From contig JAFYQB010000084.1 in the NCBI GenBank assembly GCA_017547285.1, positions 1-42,926 of the forward strand: a DNA stretch of 42,926 nucleotides, given 5' to 3'. The position numbers were made by a program, and so were the translations under genes. Shown here one piece after another: positions 1 to 8,071 of this stretch. The DNA comes from Clostridia bacterium. GTDB taxonomy: Bacteria; Bacillota; Clostridia; Christensenellales; Aristaeellaceae. How positions within the stretch are numbered: the stretch's first letter is position 1; each line of letters begins with the position of its first letter. The notes under the pieces are model-generated. The model saw only the letters and a list, made by a program, of their open reading frames with translations, had not been told where the DNA came from and searched no databases.

Positions 1-216
1 ATTCGTCCCTACACGCCTCGGCACAACGGCAAGGTTGAACGCAGTCACCGTGAAGACCAAAAGCGTTTCTACGACGTTCGCTGCTTTTACTCCCTCGCCG
101 ACTTTGGTGGGCAGTTAACTGCCCACCAAAGTCGCAGCAACACCAGGCCCATGCGGCCTCTCAACTGGCTTTCACCTAGACAGCGGCTTTCTGCCTTCAC
201 TGTCCAAGATGTTTGA
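1..216 (+). CDS. IS481-type transposase, C-terminal fragment (cut by window edge)
   Basis: The frame is open from base 1 to a TGA at 214-216. The translated 71 residues contain PRHNGKVERSHREDQKRFY, typical of the end of the DDE integrase core in IS481-family transposases; the E in KVERSH is the likely third catalytic acid. A later PMRPLNWLSP stretch is also typical of the family. The 5' part lies outside the window, so whether the whole transposase is intact cannot be judged. The coding sequence contains a 36-bp perfect palindrome at 99-134 and still reads through it. Family assignment is from recognised motifs; activity is unknown. Confidence 0.85.
   Translation: MRPYTPRHNGKVERSHREDQKRFYDVRCFYSLADFGGQLTAHQSRSNTRPMRPLNWLSPRQRLSAFTVQDV
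99..134. repeat. 36-bp perfect palindrome inside the transposase gene
   Basis: The bases from 99 to 116 are the exact reverse complement of 117 to 134, centred on AGTT|AACT. There is no loop, so the DNA could extrude as a cruciform and the RNA could form a long hairpin. The transposase frame passes through it and encodes a plausible family sequence around DFGGQLTAHQ. Confidence 0.9.
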
Positions 217-381
217 CAAACCTACAAGCAGAGGTGCGAGTACAATTATGCTGTAGGTGTACTTGAGTAATGACTATAGAACAACCCATTGCAAAAACCA
301 AACGCCTATCTGCCGTCAGCCGCAGGCTGACCGAGGGGTAACCCACCGTCCCGTTTCTTCTTTATGATTTCTCACAGGAGA

Positions 382-410
382 TTGCATTTTCATCCAAAAT
401 CCTATATAAT
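382..410 (+). promoter_or_regulatory. Sigma-A-type promoter of the HIT gene
   Basis: A -35 box TTGCAT (382-387) and a perfect -10 box TATAAT (405-410) are separated by 17 bp. The HIT start codon lies 52 bp downstream. Confidence 0.75.
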
Positions 411-462
411 ACATTCATCTGGTTTGAACCGACACAACAATCCATATCAGGAGGTCATCATC

Positions 463-882
463 ATGAAGGATCCCAATTGCGGATATTGCGTACACGGCGA
501 GCCCCTTGCTGCTTTCGGCATTTACATTTGCGACCTGAGCGTGAGCTCTCTGTACCTGTTCAAGGAGCAGAGCCATCCCGGCCGCTGCATCGTGGCCTAT
601 AAGGATCACATCAGCGAAATCGTGAACATCAGCGATGAAGACCGCAACGCCTTCTTTGCCGACGTAAACCGCGCTGCCAAGGCCATCCACGCCGCTTTCA
701 ACCCCAACAAGGTCAACTACGGCGCTTACGGCGATACCGGCTGCCACCTGCACTTCCACCTTGTGCCCAAGTACAAGGATGAGTATGAGTGGGGCGGCGT
801 GTTTGCCATGAACCCCGGTCTGAAGAAGCTGACCGACGAAGAATACGAAGCCATGATCGAGAAGATCAAGGCGAATCTGTAA
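463..882 (+). CDS. HIT-family nucleotide-binding protein
   Basis: Cytoplasmic hydrolase or transferase of the histidine-triad superfamily, which acts on nucleoside phosphoramidates or dinucleoside polyphosphates. The protein is 139 aa. The histidine triad HLHFHLV is at about residues 95-101, and the N-terminus carries CGYC (6-9), a Cys pair that could bind zinc. I start at the ATG at 463 because CAGGAGG ends 8 bp before it; the frame is open further upstream to 364 but that part lacks a ribosome site and overlaps the promoter. The gene is monocistronic, with its own promoter and a terminator right after the stop. Its exact substrate cannot be read from the sequence. It is the first gene after the insertion element. 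Confidence 0.9.
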   Translation: MKDPNCGYCVHGEPLAAFGIYICDLSVSSLYLFKEQSHPGRCIVAYKDHISEIVNISDEDRNAFFADVNRAAKAIHAAFNPNKVNYGAYGDTGCHLHFHLVPKYKDEYEWGGVFAMNPGLKKLTDEEYEAMIEKIKANL

Positions 883-888
883 ATACAT

Positions 889-920
889 ACAAAAACGCTC
901 ATATCTATGAGCGTTTTTGT
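889..920 (+). terminator. Intrinsic terminator after the HIT gene
   Basis: A perfect 14-bp stem ACAAAAACGCTCAT / ATGAGCGTTTTTGT encloses a 4-base loop and starts seven bases after the stop codon. The 3' arm supplies the T run. The stem is nearly symmetric, so it may work in both directions. Confidence 0.85.
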
Positions 921-1003
921 ATTTGTTCAACAATCATTTATTCTTACTGGATTTTACAATCAGCACTGAATGGCGGATACAATCGCAAAGGAGAAACTTC
1001 CAA

Positions 1004-2710
1004 ATGAAAATCAGAAGAAGCGGTCTTTTTTTCTTGTTGGCGCTGGCACTTCTTTTTTTATCGAGTTGCGCATGCAACCACGAAAACGTGCAGATCATCA
1101 ATTCCACATTACCGACTTGCACAAGCGAAGGATATACTGGTGACCAACAATGTATCAAGTGTGAAGAAATAACACAAAAAGGCGAAGCCATAGCCCTTCT
1201 GGGGCATAATGCGGCAGAAGCAGTAAACATAACCGAACCCAGCTGCATTTCAAACGGCTACACCGGAGATGTATTCTGCTCTGTATGTAACGAACTGCTT
1301 GAGCAGGGCAAAGAGATTCCCGCACTGGGACATTCTGCAAGTGAAACGCGCAATGCCGTGAATCCCACCTGCAGTGCAAACGGCTACACCGGAGATGTGT
1401 TCTGCGCTGTGTGCAACGAACTGCTTGAGCAGGGCAAAGAAATTCCCGCACTGGACCATTCTCCAAGTAAAACGCGCAATGCGACGAATCCCACCTGTAC
1501 AACGGACGGCTACACCGGAGATGTGCTTTGTACAACCTGTGGCGAGGTTCTTGAACCTGGTACGGTTATACCTGCATCAGGCCATCGCCCTGGCGAAGCA
1601 GTGAACGCCATAGAAGCCACTTGCCTTTCGGAAGGCTATACGGGCGACTGTACATGCACGGTTTGCAGCGCCGTTGTTCCCGGCATAGTGATTGAAAAAC
1701 TGCCTCATACTTATGAAAACAATGTCTGTTCAGCATGTGAATGGCGCACACCCGGCGTTTATCTGAACGATACATTGGCCATGACATGGGAAGAAATCCT
1801 TGCAGCTGGTTTTCTGGAAGTAAAAGATGGAGAAGTCAAACTGCTGAAACCTGGTTTGAAGGGTCTGCTGGTTGTAAATGAAGGAGTCACTTCTTTTAAC
1901 GAATACAACTATTTCATTTCCTGCGATGTTGAAGCGTTATATCTGCCTTCTTCTTTTAAGAGACTGGAGTTTCTTTCTTTCCATCAATTGAAATATTTGC
2001 GCACATTCGGTCTGGAAGAAATGCAAGGCGGCACCATGTTCGCTTCCCATGTAATCGAGGAAGTGGTTCTTAATGAAGGATTACGCGCACTCTGCGCAGG
2101 CGCCTTCCGGGATAAAGAAAATCTGAAAAAGGTACACCTGCCAAGCAGTCTTAACAGCATCGGCTCAGACGCTTTTGAGAATTGCTATTCGCTGACCGAA
2201 ATTGACTTGCCTGAAACCCTGACCGAAATCGGGAACCGTGCATTCCGTCGCACCGCGCTAAAGTCCATTTCGCTTCCCGCTTCCGTTCAGCGCATTGGCG
2301 GAAACATTTTTTCGGAATGCAAGCAATTGGTGTCGTGCGATCTGTCTCAAACACAAATTACCGAGTTGCCGTTCGAATGTTTCACTTATTGTGCGGTTTT
2401 GAAAGACATCCTGCTGCCTTCCACCTTGACCAGCATTGAAGGGCACGCATTGGGATCCAGATATCCTAACAGCGGTGTTGCAGTAGAACACCTGGATATT
2501 CCAGAGGGTGTGAGTATCGTAAAGCTCTCAGGCGTTTCCACTCTGGAGCACTTGAAAACAATCGTATGGCCTGTCTCCCTTACCGAGTTTGGCTATACTG
2601 CTCCTGCACTGGAAACCATCTTCTATCGTGGAAATGAATTGCAGTGGCAGTTTGTTGCCGGCACAGAGCTATATGAAGGCACCAATGTGATATTCAATTA
2701 TCAGGATTAA
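1004..2710 (+). CDS. Surface lipoprotein with five Cys3His repeats and a BspA-like leucine-rich domain
   Basis: A 568-aa exported lipoprotein. The N-terminus has a signal peptide with lipobox LSSC (Cys22 would be lipidated). From Cys39 there are five tandem 42-residue repeats, each with the pattern C-x10-C-x2-C-x13/14-H and a conserved GYTGD; repeat starts are Cys39, 81, 123, 165 and 207. A short CSAC remnant follows. Residues of about 290-560 form leucine-rich repeats of the BspA/LRR_5 kind (for example LPSSLNSIGSDAF and LPETLTEIGNRAF). BspA-like proteins are known from surfaces of host-associated bacteria and protists, where some bind host or microbial partners; the partner here is unknown. 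The start at 1004 is chosen for the AAAGGAG site 9 bp upstream and because it gives a proper signal peptide. The next gene is convergent. Confidence 0.85.
   Translation: MKIRRSGLFFLLALALLFLSSCACNHENVQIINSTLPTCTSEGYTGDQQCIKCEEITQKGEAIALLGHNAAEAVNITEPSCISNGYTGDVFCSVCNELLEQGKEIPALGHSASETRNAVNPTCSANGYTGDVFCAVCNELLEQGKEIPALDHSPSKTRNATNPTCTTDGYTGDVLCTTCGEVLEPGTVIPASGHRPGEAVNAIEATCLSEGYTGDCTCTVCSAVVPGIVIEKLPHTYENNVCSACEWRTPGVYLNDTLAMTWEEILAAGFLEVKDGEVKLLKPGLKGLLVVNEGVTSFNEYNYFISCDVEALYLPSSFKRLEFLSFHQLKYLRTFGLEEMQGGTMFASHVIEEVVLNEGLRALCAGAFRDKENLKKVHLPSSLNSIGSDAFENCYSLTEIDLPETLTEIGNRAFRRTALKSISLPASVQRIGGNIFSECKQLVSCDLSQTQITELPFECFTYCAVLKDILLPSTLTSIEGHALGSRYPNSGVAVEHLDIPEGVSIVKLSGVSTLEHLKTIVWPVSLTEFGYTAPALETIFYRGNELQWQFVAGTELYEGTNVIFNYQD
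1118..1747 (+). repeat. Five in-frame 126-bp tandem repeats
   Basis: Each 126-bp unit encodes one Cys3His module. Units 2 and 3 (from about 1253 and 1379) are nearly identical at the DNA level over some 75 bp, while units 1, 4 and 5 have diverged. This suggests recent duplication of one unit. Confidence 0.85.
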
Positions 2711-2730
2711 ACTTCTGGTCATAATCTTAT

Positions 2731-2773
2731 GCAGCAAAGGGGCATGGCGATTTTGCCATGCCCCCTTTGCTGC
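2731..2773. terminator. Stem-loop between convergent genes
   Basis: Arms GCAGCAAAGGGGCATGGC (2731-2748) and the matching strand at 2755-2773 pair with a single bulged base. It sits between the stop codons of two convergent genes. Neither side has a real T run, so a two-way terminator is likely but not certain. Confidence 0.6.
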
Positions 2774-2779
2774 AGGAAA

Positions 2780-4087
2780 TCATTCATTTGCCGAATCACT
2801 CCAATGATACTTGCGCAGCTTCACCCAGTACCACACACAAACCGACGTACCGGCAAAGCCCAGCACCATAAAGAACGCTGCCGCGCCGCTGCCTTTACCA
2901 CAGCCAAAGGCCTGCGCCGCCACTCCATACGGCGATACTGCCGCCATCAACGGTTCAAACACGTCATCTACCATCCATCCGCCCAGCAGAAAGCCCAGCG
3001 GAATGGTGAAGAACTGCAGGGAATTGCGGCAGCTGTATACACGGCCCTGCATTTCCGGCGGAATGGTGGTGCGCATGATGACATCCAGATTGGCATTCAT
3101 CACCGGAATGCTCAGCCAGCCCAAAACGCTGCCAATGCACCAGATCACCGGAGAACGTCCCAGCGCCAGCAGAAAGTTCTCCGTGCTCATGGAAATCATC
3201 AGCGTGATGCACACCATCCGCACGCGGTCATTGGGTTTGGGCATCAGCGTGACGAGCACGCTGCCTGCCAGCGTCGCAATGCCGGAGAAAGATCGCACCA
3301 GACCCAGCACCGTTTCGCCGCCATTTGATACACTCAGCAGATAAGCGGGCAATGCCGCGTCAAACGCTGAAGCCACCAGATTGATCCATGCCAGAAAGAA
3401 GATCAGTTTCAGGATCAGCGGATTCTGTTTGAGCCATTTGAGGCCTGCACTGGCAGAAGTCAGAAGCTTTTCCTTCGATGTTTCTGCTTGAGGCGGCTGC
3501 GGAATGCGGATGAAGAACAAAAGCACCGCAAATGCCGTCAGGAAGGTCAGCAGATCAATGGCAATCACCACATCCATGCCGCCAAAGGCGTACACAGCTG
3601 AAGCGATCACAGGGGTTAGAATGGTGGTGAGTGACGAAGAAAACGACCTGAGACCGCTGGTCTTCTGGTAGTATTCTCTGGGTGCAAGCAGGCTTGCGGC
3701 CACCTCGCTGGCAGGCTTCTGCACGGTGTTCATCAGACCGCTCAGCGCGTTCAGCACGTACATGTGCCAGGGCGCAAGCGTGCCTGTTTTGTACAGAATC
3801 AGAATCGTTACGGTGCTGAGAGCAGCCAGCAGGTCGCAGATCAGCATGGTGCGTTTTTTATCCCAGCGGTCGCTGAGTGCGCCTGCAAAGATGCTCATGA
3901 TCACATAGGGCGCGTACGAGCAAACGCTCATCAGCGCCGTCTGCAGGGCGGAACCGCTGGTCTGATACAGCCACAGTACCAGCGCAAAGCTGGTCATACT
4001 GCTGCCAAGGGCGCTGAATGACTGCGTGGCCCACAGCAGAAGATAGGACTTGAGTTCCTTATGGAAAAACCAGAATTTCTTTTTCAT
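2780..4087 (-). CDS. MFS transporter (drug-efflux type)
   Basis: A 435-aa integral membrane protein of the major facilitator superfamily with about 12 hydrophobic helices. Between helices 2 and 3 it has GALSDRWDKKR, the family's loop motif A. The overall pattern resembles macrolide or enterobactin exporters (MFS_3 type). These exchange protons for drugs or siderophores; the substrate cannot be deduced. The start at 4087 has AAAGGAG about 10 bp upstream; the frame remains open further upstream but without a ribosome site and with a non-MFS sequence. The PAP2 gene lies upstream on the same strand, 140 bp away, and could be co-transcribed. Confidence 0.85.
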   Translation of the reverse strand: MKKKFWFFHKELKSYLLLWATQSFSALGSSMTSFALVLWLYQTSGSALQTALMSVCSYAPYVIMSIFAGALSDRWDKKRTMLICDLLAALSTVTILILYKTGTLAPWHMYVLNALSGLMNTVQKPASEVAASLLAPREYYQKTSGLRSFSSSLTTILTPVIASAVYAFGGMDVVIAIDLLTFLTAFAVLLFFIRIPQPPQAETSKEKLLTSASAGLKWLKQNPLILKLIFFLAWINLVASAFDAALPAYLLSVSNGGETVLGLVRSFSGIATLAGSVLVTLMPKPNDRVRMVCITLMISMSTENFLLALGRSPVIWCIGSVLGWLSIPVMNANLDVIMRTTIPPEMQGRVYSCRNSLQFFTIPLGFLLGGWMVDDVFEPLMAAVSPYGVAAQAFGCGKGSGAAAFFMVLGFAGTSVCVWYWVKLRKYHWSDSANE

Positions 4088-4227
4088 TTGACTTCGCTCC
4101 TTTGATTTTCTTGGATCCATCAAATTTGCAAAGTCCGAGGCACTCGCTCTTCCTCCATGCAGCGCCTCAAACCTTGTATGGAGCTTTGTCAATGATCAGC
4201 AGCACCGCTGCCACTTCCTTTCATACC

Positions 4228-5151
4228 TTACTTCTTGAAAAGACAGCCTTTCTGAAACCAGGGAAAGGTCATCGGCCACACGCATGCTGCAAACATGACC
4301 ATCAGGAAATAGCGGATAGCACGCGCGATGTGATGACCATTGAAAATAGCATTCAGAACCGGTTTGGTTCCTTCCTTAATGCCCAGCACCAGCACAAGAC
4401 CCAGGACTACCTTCAAAACCTGTGTGAGGGGCTTAGCCCTGGTTTCAAAGCGGATATATCTGCGCTCGATCCAGCAGCTGAGCAGCATGGCCGCGCTGCA
4501 ACCCATCAGCAGATAGGCATTTTCGATGCCATGCTCCATATTGTAAGCGTCAATATCAGCAGGCCATGCGGCAAACTCCGCATACAGCACAAAGGCTACG
4601 AACAGTGCAAACAGGCTGCCCATTGCACCATACATCAGCGCAGGTTTCTCATCTCCCTTTTCAAAAAGCGGATAGAAACCAAACACCATGAGCGTTCCCA
4701 GCGCCAGAGATACACCCACATCCGCAGGGGTATGTACACCCAGGTACATGCGGGAAAGCGCGGTCAGCAAAATCAGTACAATACAGGTTACCCGAGCAAT
4801 CCCATTCCGGGTCGTTCTGGCTGGACAACCCAACACGGCGGTTACGCTCTGCGTATGGCCGCTGGGAAAAGAATAGCCGGTTGCATCCGCACGGGCGGCT
4901 TCCACAATGGTAAAGTTGGGATCACGTACCCACGGGCGTGGAATGCGAAATGCCAGTTTGAGAAACTGATTCACCAGCGTACCGAAGAAGCCGACGGTCA
5001 TCAGATAATACCCGCTCCGCTTGTTCACACACCAGAACATAACGATTGCCAGCACAATAAACAGCGTTTCGCTGCCCAGATGAGTAATCGTCGCAAAAAA
5101 AGCATCCAGAAACGGATTGCGGATGCTTTCAAGCCAATACAAAAACTGCAT
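4228..5151 (-). CDS. PAP2-family membrane phosphatase
   Basis: A 307-aa multi-helix membrane protein. All three signature motifs of the PAP2 / acid phosphatase superfamily are present: KLAFRIPRP (K-x6-RP), PSGH, and SRMYLGVHTPAD (SR-x5-H-x3-D). The conserved His and Asp form the active site on the outer face of the membrane. Such enzymes dephosphorylate lipid substrates such as undecaprenyl pyrophosphate or phosphatidic acid. The C-terminal third adds further helices beyond the minimal domain. The ATG at 5151 follows GGAGGG at a good distance, and a strong promoter lies just upstream. Confidence 0.88.
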   Translation of the reverse strand: MQFLYWLESIRNPFLDAFFATITHLGSETLFIVLAIVMFWCVNKRSGYYLMTVGFFGTLVNQFLKLAFRIPRPWVRDPNFTIVEAARADATGYSFPSGHTQSVTAVLGCPARTTRNGIARVTCIVLILLTALSRMYLGVHTPADVGVSLALGTLMVFGFYPLFEKGDEKPALMYGAMGSLFALFVAFVLYAEFAAWPADIDAYNMEHGIENAYLLMGCSAAMLLSCWIERRYIRFETRAKPLTQVLKVVLGLVLVLGIKEGTKPVLNAIFNGHHIARAIRYFLMVMFAACVWPMTFPWFQKGCLFKK

Positions 5152-5188
5152 ATTTTTCCCTCCGTAATACTTTGGTATACATGTTCTT

Positions 5189-5217
5189 ATTCTACTACAA
5201 TACCTGTTGTTTGACAA
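5189..5217 (-). promoter_or_regulatory. Sigma-A-type promoter of the PAP2 gene
   Basis: On the minus strand, TTGTCA (5212-5217) and TAGAAT (5189-5194) are 17 bp apart. The start codon is 38 bp downstream. Confidence 0.7.
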
Positions 5218-5284
5218 TCGCCGTCTTTCACAGCTTTCCCGTGCATATGCTCAAGAAGCTTGCACATTCCGGGAGGTCATTTTT

Positions 5285-5533
5285 ATGAAAGACGCTATCG
5301 AACTGCGTACCTGCGATCTGGCACAATACATCATCAAACATCGTGCAACCGTACGCGCCGCTGCCGCGCAGTTCGGAATCTCCAAATCAACCGTCCACAA
5401 GGATGTAAGAGAACGGCTGAAACAAATTGATCCAGATCTCTACGCTCACGTAAGCCTGGTTCTGAGCTATAACAAAGCTGTTCGCCATCTGCGGGGCGGA
5501 GAGGCAACCCGCAGAAAATACCGTTTTCGCTGA
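5285..5533 (+). CDS. spoIIID: Sporulation transcription factor SpoIIID
   Basis: An 82-aa DNA-binding regulator of the mother-cell programme during sporulation; in Bacillus subtilis it represses or activates many sigma-E genes. A helix-turn-helix lies at about residues 21-45 (AAQFGISKSTVHKDVRERL), and the characteristic C-terminal HLRGGEATRRKY is present. It is slightly shorter than the 93-aa B. subtilis protein. The start at 5285 follows GGGAGG; the open frame upstream lacks family similarity. It is followed by an mreB-family gene, the same order as spoIIID-mbl in Bacillus. Confidence 0.95.
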   Translation: MKDAIELRTCDLAQYIIKHRATVRAAAAQFGISKSTVHKDVRERLKQIDPDLYAHVSLVLSYNKAVRHLRGGEATRRKYRFR

Positions 5534-5661
5534 ATCCGCACGTCTTTCTGTATTCCAAAAGAAGGATTTTACGCATTTGTGACGAATTCATTTCAACAGC
5601 GTATTTGTTACGTTTTTTAATGTTGCAAATACGTAATGAAGAGAACAAGGAGTATGGTTAA

Positions 5662-6681
5662 ATGGCAAACATCAGCGATATCGGGATCGATCTTGGCACA
5701 TCGCAGATCCTGATTTATATGAAGGGCAAAGGCATCATTCTGCGCGAGCCCACCGTTGTGGCCATTGACCGCGATACGCGCAACGTGCTGGCTTACGGCG
5801 ATGAAGCCCGGCGCATGATCGGGCGAACCCCTGGCAGCATTCTGGCCATTCGTCCTTTACGCGACGGAACGATTTCGGATTTTGAACTGGTCAGCTTTAT
5901 GCTCAAGTCTTTTGTGACAAAAGCCATCGGCAAGCACCTGTTTGCCCGGCCTCATGCGGTGCTTGCGCTGCCTACCTCCGTCAACGAGATGGAAAAGCGT
6001 TCGCTGATTTCCACCATGTTCAACGCCGGCATGCACCGTACCCAGCTTTTGAACCGTTCACTGGCTGCTGCGCTGGGCGCCGGCCTGCCTATGGATGAAG
6101 CCTACGGCGCCATGATCGTGGATATCAGCGCGGGTGTTACAGACATTGCTGTACTCTCTTTCGGCAAAGTGGTGGTCAGCGATTGTGCCAAGGTTGGCGG
6201 CGACCGATTCGACGATGCGATCATCCGCCATCTGCGGCGCAAGCATAATCTGCTGATCGGCGAACGCACAGCAGAGGAATTGAAAATCAATATCGGTTCC
6301 GCCATTCCCCGTGCTGAACAGCTCTTTATGGAGGTGACCGGCCGCAACCTGATTACCGGTCTTCCCAAAACCATGCGCATTACCTCCGATGATATTACCG
6401 AAGCCATCGACGAACCGCTTCAGCAGCTGATCGAAAGCATCCATGGCGTGCTGGAACACACCCCTGCCGAGCTTGCTGCCGATATTTTTGAATTCGGCAT
6501 TCTGCTTTCCGGCGGCGGTTCCGAGCTTTTCGGGCTTTGTGAGGCCATTTCTGACGCACTGAAAGTGCCGTGTACATGTGCCGAGGATCCGCAGACCAAT
6601 GTGGTCATGGGATGCGGACGCGCCCTTGAAAACATGCGAGATCTTGGCCGCTTCCTGGATGACGGACGCAGAAGGCGCTAA
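5662..6681 (+). CDS. MreB/Mbl-family actin-like protein (divergent)
   Basis: A 339-aa bacterial actin that normally polymerises under the membrane and guides lateral cell-wall synthesis. Actin-fold motifs are recognisable: phosphate-1 DLGTSQ (residues 10-15), GGDRFDDAI, and the adenosine motif LSGGGSELFGL. The phosphate-2 loop reads VDISAGVTDIAV (153-164), where MreB proteins usually have a DIGGGTTD-like sequence, so nucleotide handling may differ. The C-terminus ends in an Arg-rich tail. AAGGAG precedes the ATG. The neighbour spoIIID suggests it corresponds to Mbl of Bacillus, so I leave the symbol open. Confidence 0.88.
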   Translation: MANISDIGIDLGTSQILIYMKGKGIILREPTVVAIDRDTRNVLAYGDEARRMIGRTPGSILAIRPLRDGTISDFELVSFMLKSFVTKAIGKHLFARPHAVLALPTSVNEMEKRSLISTMFNAGMHRTQLLNRSLAAALGAGLPMDEAYGAMIVDISAGVTDIAVLSFGKVVVSDCAKVGGDRFDDAIIRHLRRKHNLLIGERTAEELKINIGSAIPRAEQLFMEVTGRNLITGLPKTMRITSDDITEAIDEPLQQLIESIHGVLEHTPAELAADIFEFGILLSGGGSELFGLCEAISDALKVPCTCAEDPQTNVVMGCGRALENMRDLGRFLDDGRRRR

Positions 6682-6687
6682 AAGAAA

Positions 6688-6729
6688 TCAAAAAAAACAG
6701 TTGGAGCATGATCCAACTGTTTTTTTGAT
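6688..6729 (+). terminator. Intrinsic terminator after mreB
   Basis: An eight-base GC-containing core (CAGTTGGA / TCCAACTG) flanked by A8 and T7 makes an extended stem with a six-base loop. The symmetric A/T flanks would also allow termination from the opposite side. Confidence 0.9.
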
Positions 6730-6825
6730 GCTTAAATGTTCTGCTTCTCGTGCTTCACGCTGCCCGTCAGCCAAGTCGCCCGTACGCCCTGTTCACGTTA
6801 GCTGTTTCAAAACACGCTTTTCTTA

Positions 6826-7842
6826 TCACCCGCCGGTTCGCTGAAAAGCATACGGCAGGATCGCTCGCACGGACTGCATCACATCATCAAATTCTTCCGG
6901 TTTCAGGGACTGCGCGCCATCACACAGTGCCCGCGAGGGATCGTTGTGCACCTCAATCATCAGACCGTCTGCACCGCAGGCAACAGCAGCCATGGCCATG
7001 GGTTTAACCAACCATGAAACGCCCGTGGCATGACTGGGATCCACAATCACGGGCAGATGCGTCATTTTTTTCAGCATCGGCACCGCTGCCAGATCCAGCG
7101 TGTTTCGCGTGGCTGTTTCAAAGGTACGAATGCCGCGTTCACACAGAATGATCTGATCGTTTCCGCCAGCCATTACATATTCTGCACTCATCAAAAGCTC
7201 CTGCAGGGTACTGGAAAGGCCGCGTTTGATCAGAATCGGTTTACCGGTGTGCCCGAGTTCCTTGAGCAGTTCAAAATTCTGCATATTGCGAGCGCCTACC
7301 TGAATCACATCCACCTCGTCAAACAAATCAAGCTGGCTCAGATCCATGATTTCCGTCACAACAGGCAGTTCAGTGATCCTTTTGGCCTCCAGAAGCATTT
7401 CCAATCCATGCCCGCGCAGCCCCTGAAAGGTATAGGGCGATGTACGCGGCTTGAATGCTCCCCCGCGCAGCATGGTCGCGCCGCTGCGCTTGACAGCCCT
7501 TGCCACTTCACAGATCTGTTCCTCAGATTCAATGCTGCATGGACCGGCAATAACACTGAACACCCCGCCGCCCACCTGCGTATCTCCAACCGGAATAATG
7601 GTATCATCCTCATGGAGTCTGCGGCTCGCATTCGGATAGGGTTCCTGTATGCGTCTGGCATCCGCAACAATATCCAACGCACGCAGCATTTCAGGATCTA
7701 CATGCGTAGTATCGCCAACCAGCCCCAGAACAGTCTGTGTCTCGCCCTGAATGGAATGCACAGCGATGTTCATGCTTTCCAGCCACGTAATCAACCGGTT
7801 CATCTGTTCGGGCTGCGGATTTTTTTTAAGAACGATGATCAT
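6826..7842 (-). CDS. aroF: 3-deoxy-7-phosphoheptulonate (DAHP) synthase
   Basis: Catalyses the first step of the shikimate pathway: phosphoenolpyruvate plus erythrose 4-phosphate to DAHP, in the cytoplasm. The 338-aa protein has an N-terminal ACT/ferredoxin-like segment of about 70 residues and a KDO8P-synthase-like barrel, the arrangement of the type I-beta class. Visible landmarks are [35 protein letters not shown], and DPSHATG near the C-terminus. GGAGGAACGGTC precedes the ATG. The N-terminal extension may mediate feedback control. It stands alone, transcribed away from the chromate transporter, with a possible attenuated leader upstream. Confidence 0.95.
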   Translation of the reverse strand: MIIVLKKNPQPEQMNRLITWLESMNIAVHSIQGETQTVLGLVGDTTHVDPEMLRALDIVADARRIQEPYPNASRRLHEDDTIIPVGDTQVGGGVFSVIAGPCSIESEEQICEVARAVKRSGATMLRGGAFKPRTSPYTFQGLRGHGLEMLLEAKRITELPVVTEIMDLSQLDLFDEVDVIQVGARNMQNFELLKELGHTGKPILIKRGLSSTLQELLMSAEYVMAGGNDQIILCERGIRTFETATRNTLDLAAVPMLKKMTHLPVIVDPSHATGVSWLVKPMAMAAVACGADGLMIEVHNDPSRALCDGAQSLKPEEFDDVMQSVRAILPYAFQRTGG

Positions 7843-7936
7843 GACCGTTCCTCCTGCCTGTTCAGTTCGAAAACCCGCGGCCTAACCCGCGGACCCGCAT
7901 TCATCAGATCGATGACATGCTTATACAGTATAACAC

Positions 7937-7964
7937 AAAAAAGCCTTGCGTGTATACGCAAAGC
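7937..7964 (-). terminator. Terminator-like hairpin in the aroF leader
   Basis: Minus strand: a 9-bp stem GCTTTGCGT / ACGCAAGGC with one G-T pair and a 4-base loop, followed by six T. It lies between the predicted promoter and aroF, with no gene on its own strand upstream, so it probably acts as an attenuator or ends a short leader RNA. Confidence 0.7.
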
Positions 7965-8041
7965 CAAAGGAAAAGAAGAGAAACGAACCATTAGCGTGCT
8001 GTCTGCTGATGAACGTTCGCCTCTCATCTTATGTTATTGTG

Positions 8042-8071
8042 ATGATACCATCATGCAAGTTGCTGTGTCAA
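8042..8071 (-). promoter_or_regulatory. Predicted promoter for the aroF leader
   Basis: On the minus strand a perfect TTGACA (8066-8071) is followed after 18 bp by TATCAT (8042-8047). Transcription would start near 8035, about 190 bp before the aroF start codon. Confidence 0.6.

Larger units (their letters stand above)
1..226 (+). mobile_element. Right end of an IS481-type insertion sequence
   Basis: The transposase fragment is followed directly by GTTTGACAAACCTACA (211-226). Read from outside inwards this is TGTAGGTTTGTCAAAC, which starts with TGT as expected for a terminal inverted repeat of this family. The left end and any target duplication are outside the window, so the exact boundary at 226 is an inference. 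Confidence 0.55.

Noticed and set aside
99..134. Frameshift or fold-back that destroys the transposase
   Set aside because: The frame continues through the palindrome and the residues on both sides fit the family.
1118..1747. CRISPR array
   Set aside because: The 126-bp periodicity is a protein repeat: it stays in frame, has no spacers and encodes conserved Cys and His.
4102..5214. Plus-strand ORF of 370 codons
   Set aside because: Antisense to the PAP2 gene, which has all three family motifs, a promoter and a ribosome site.
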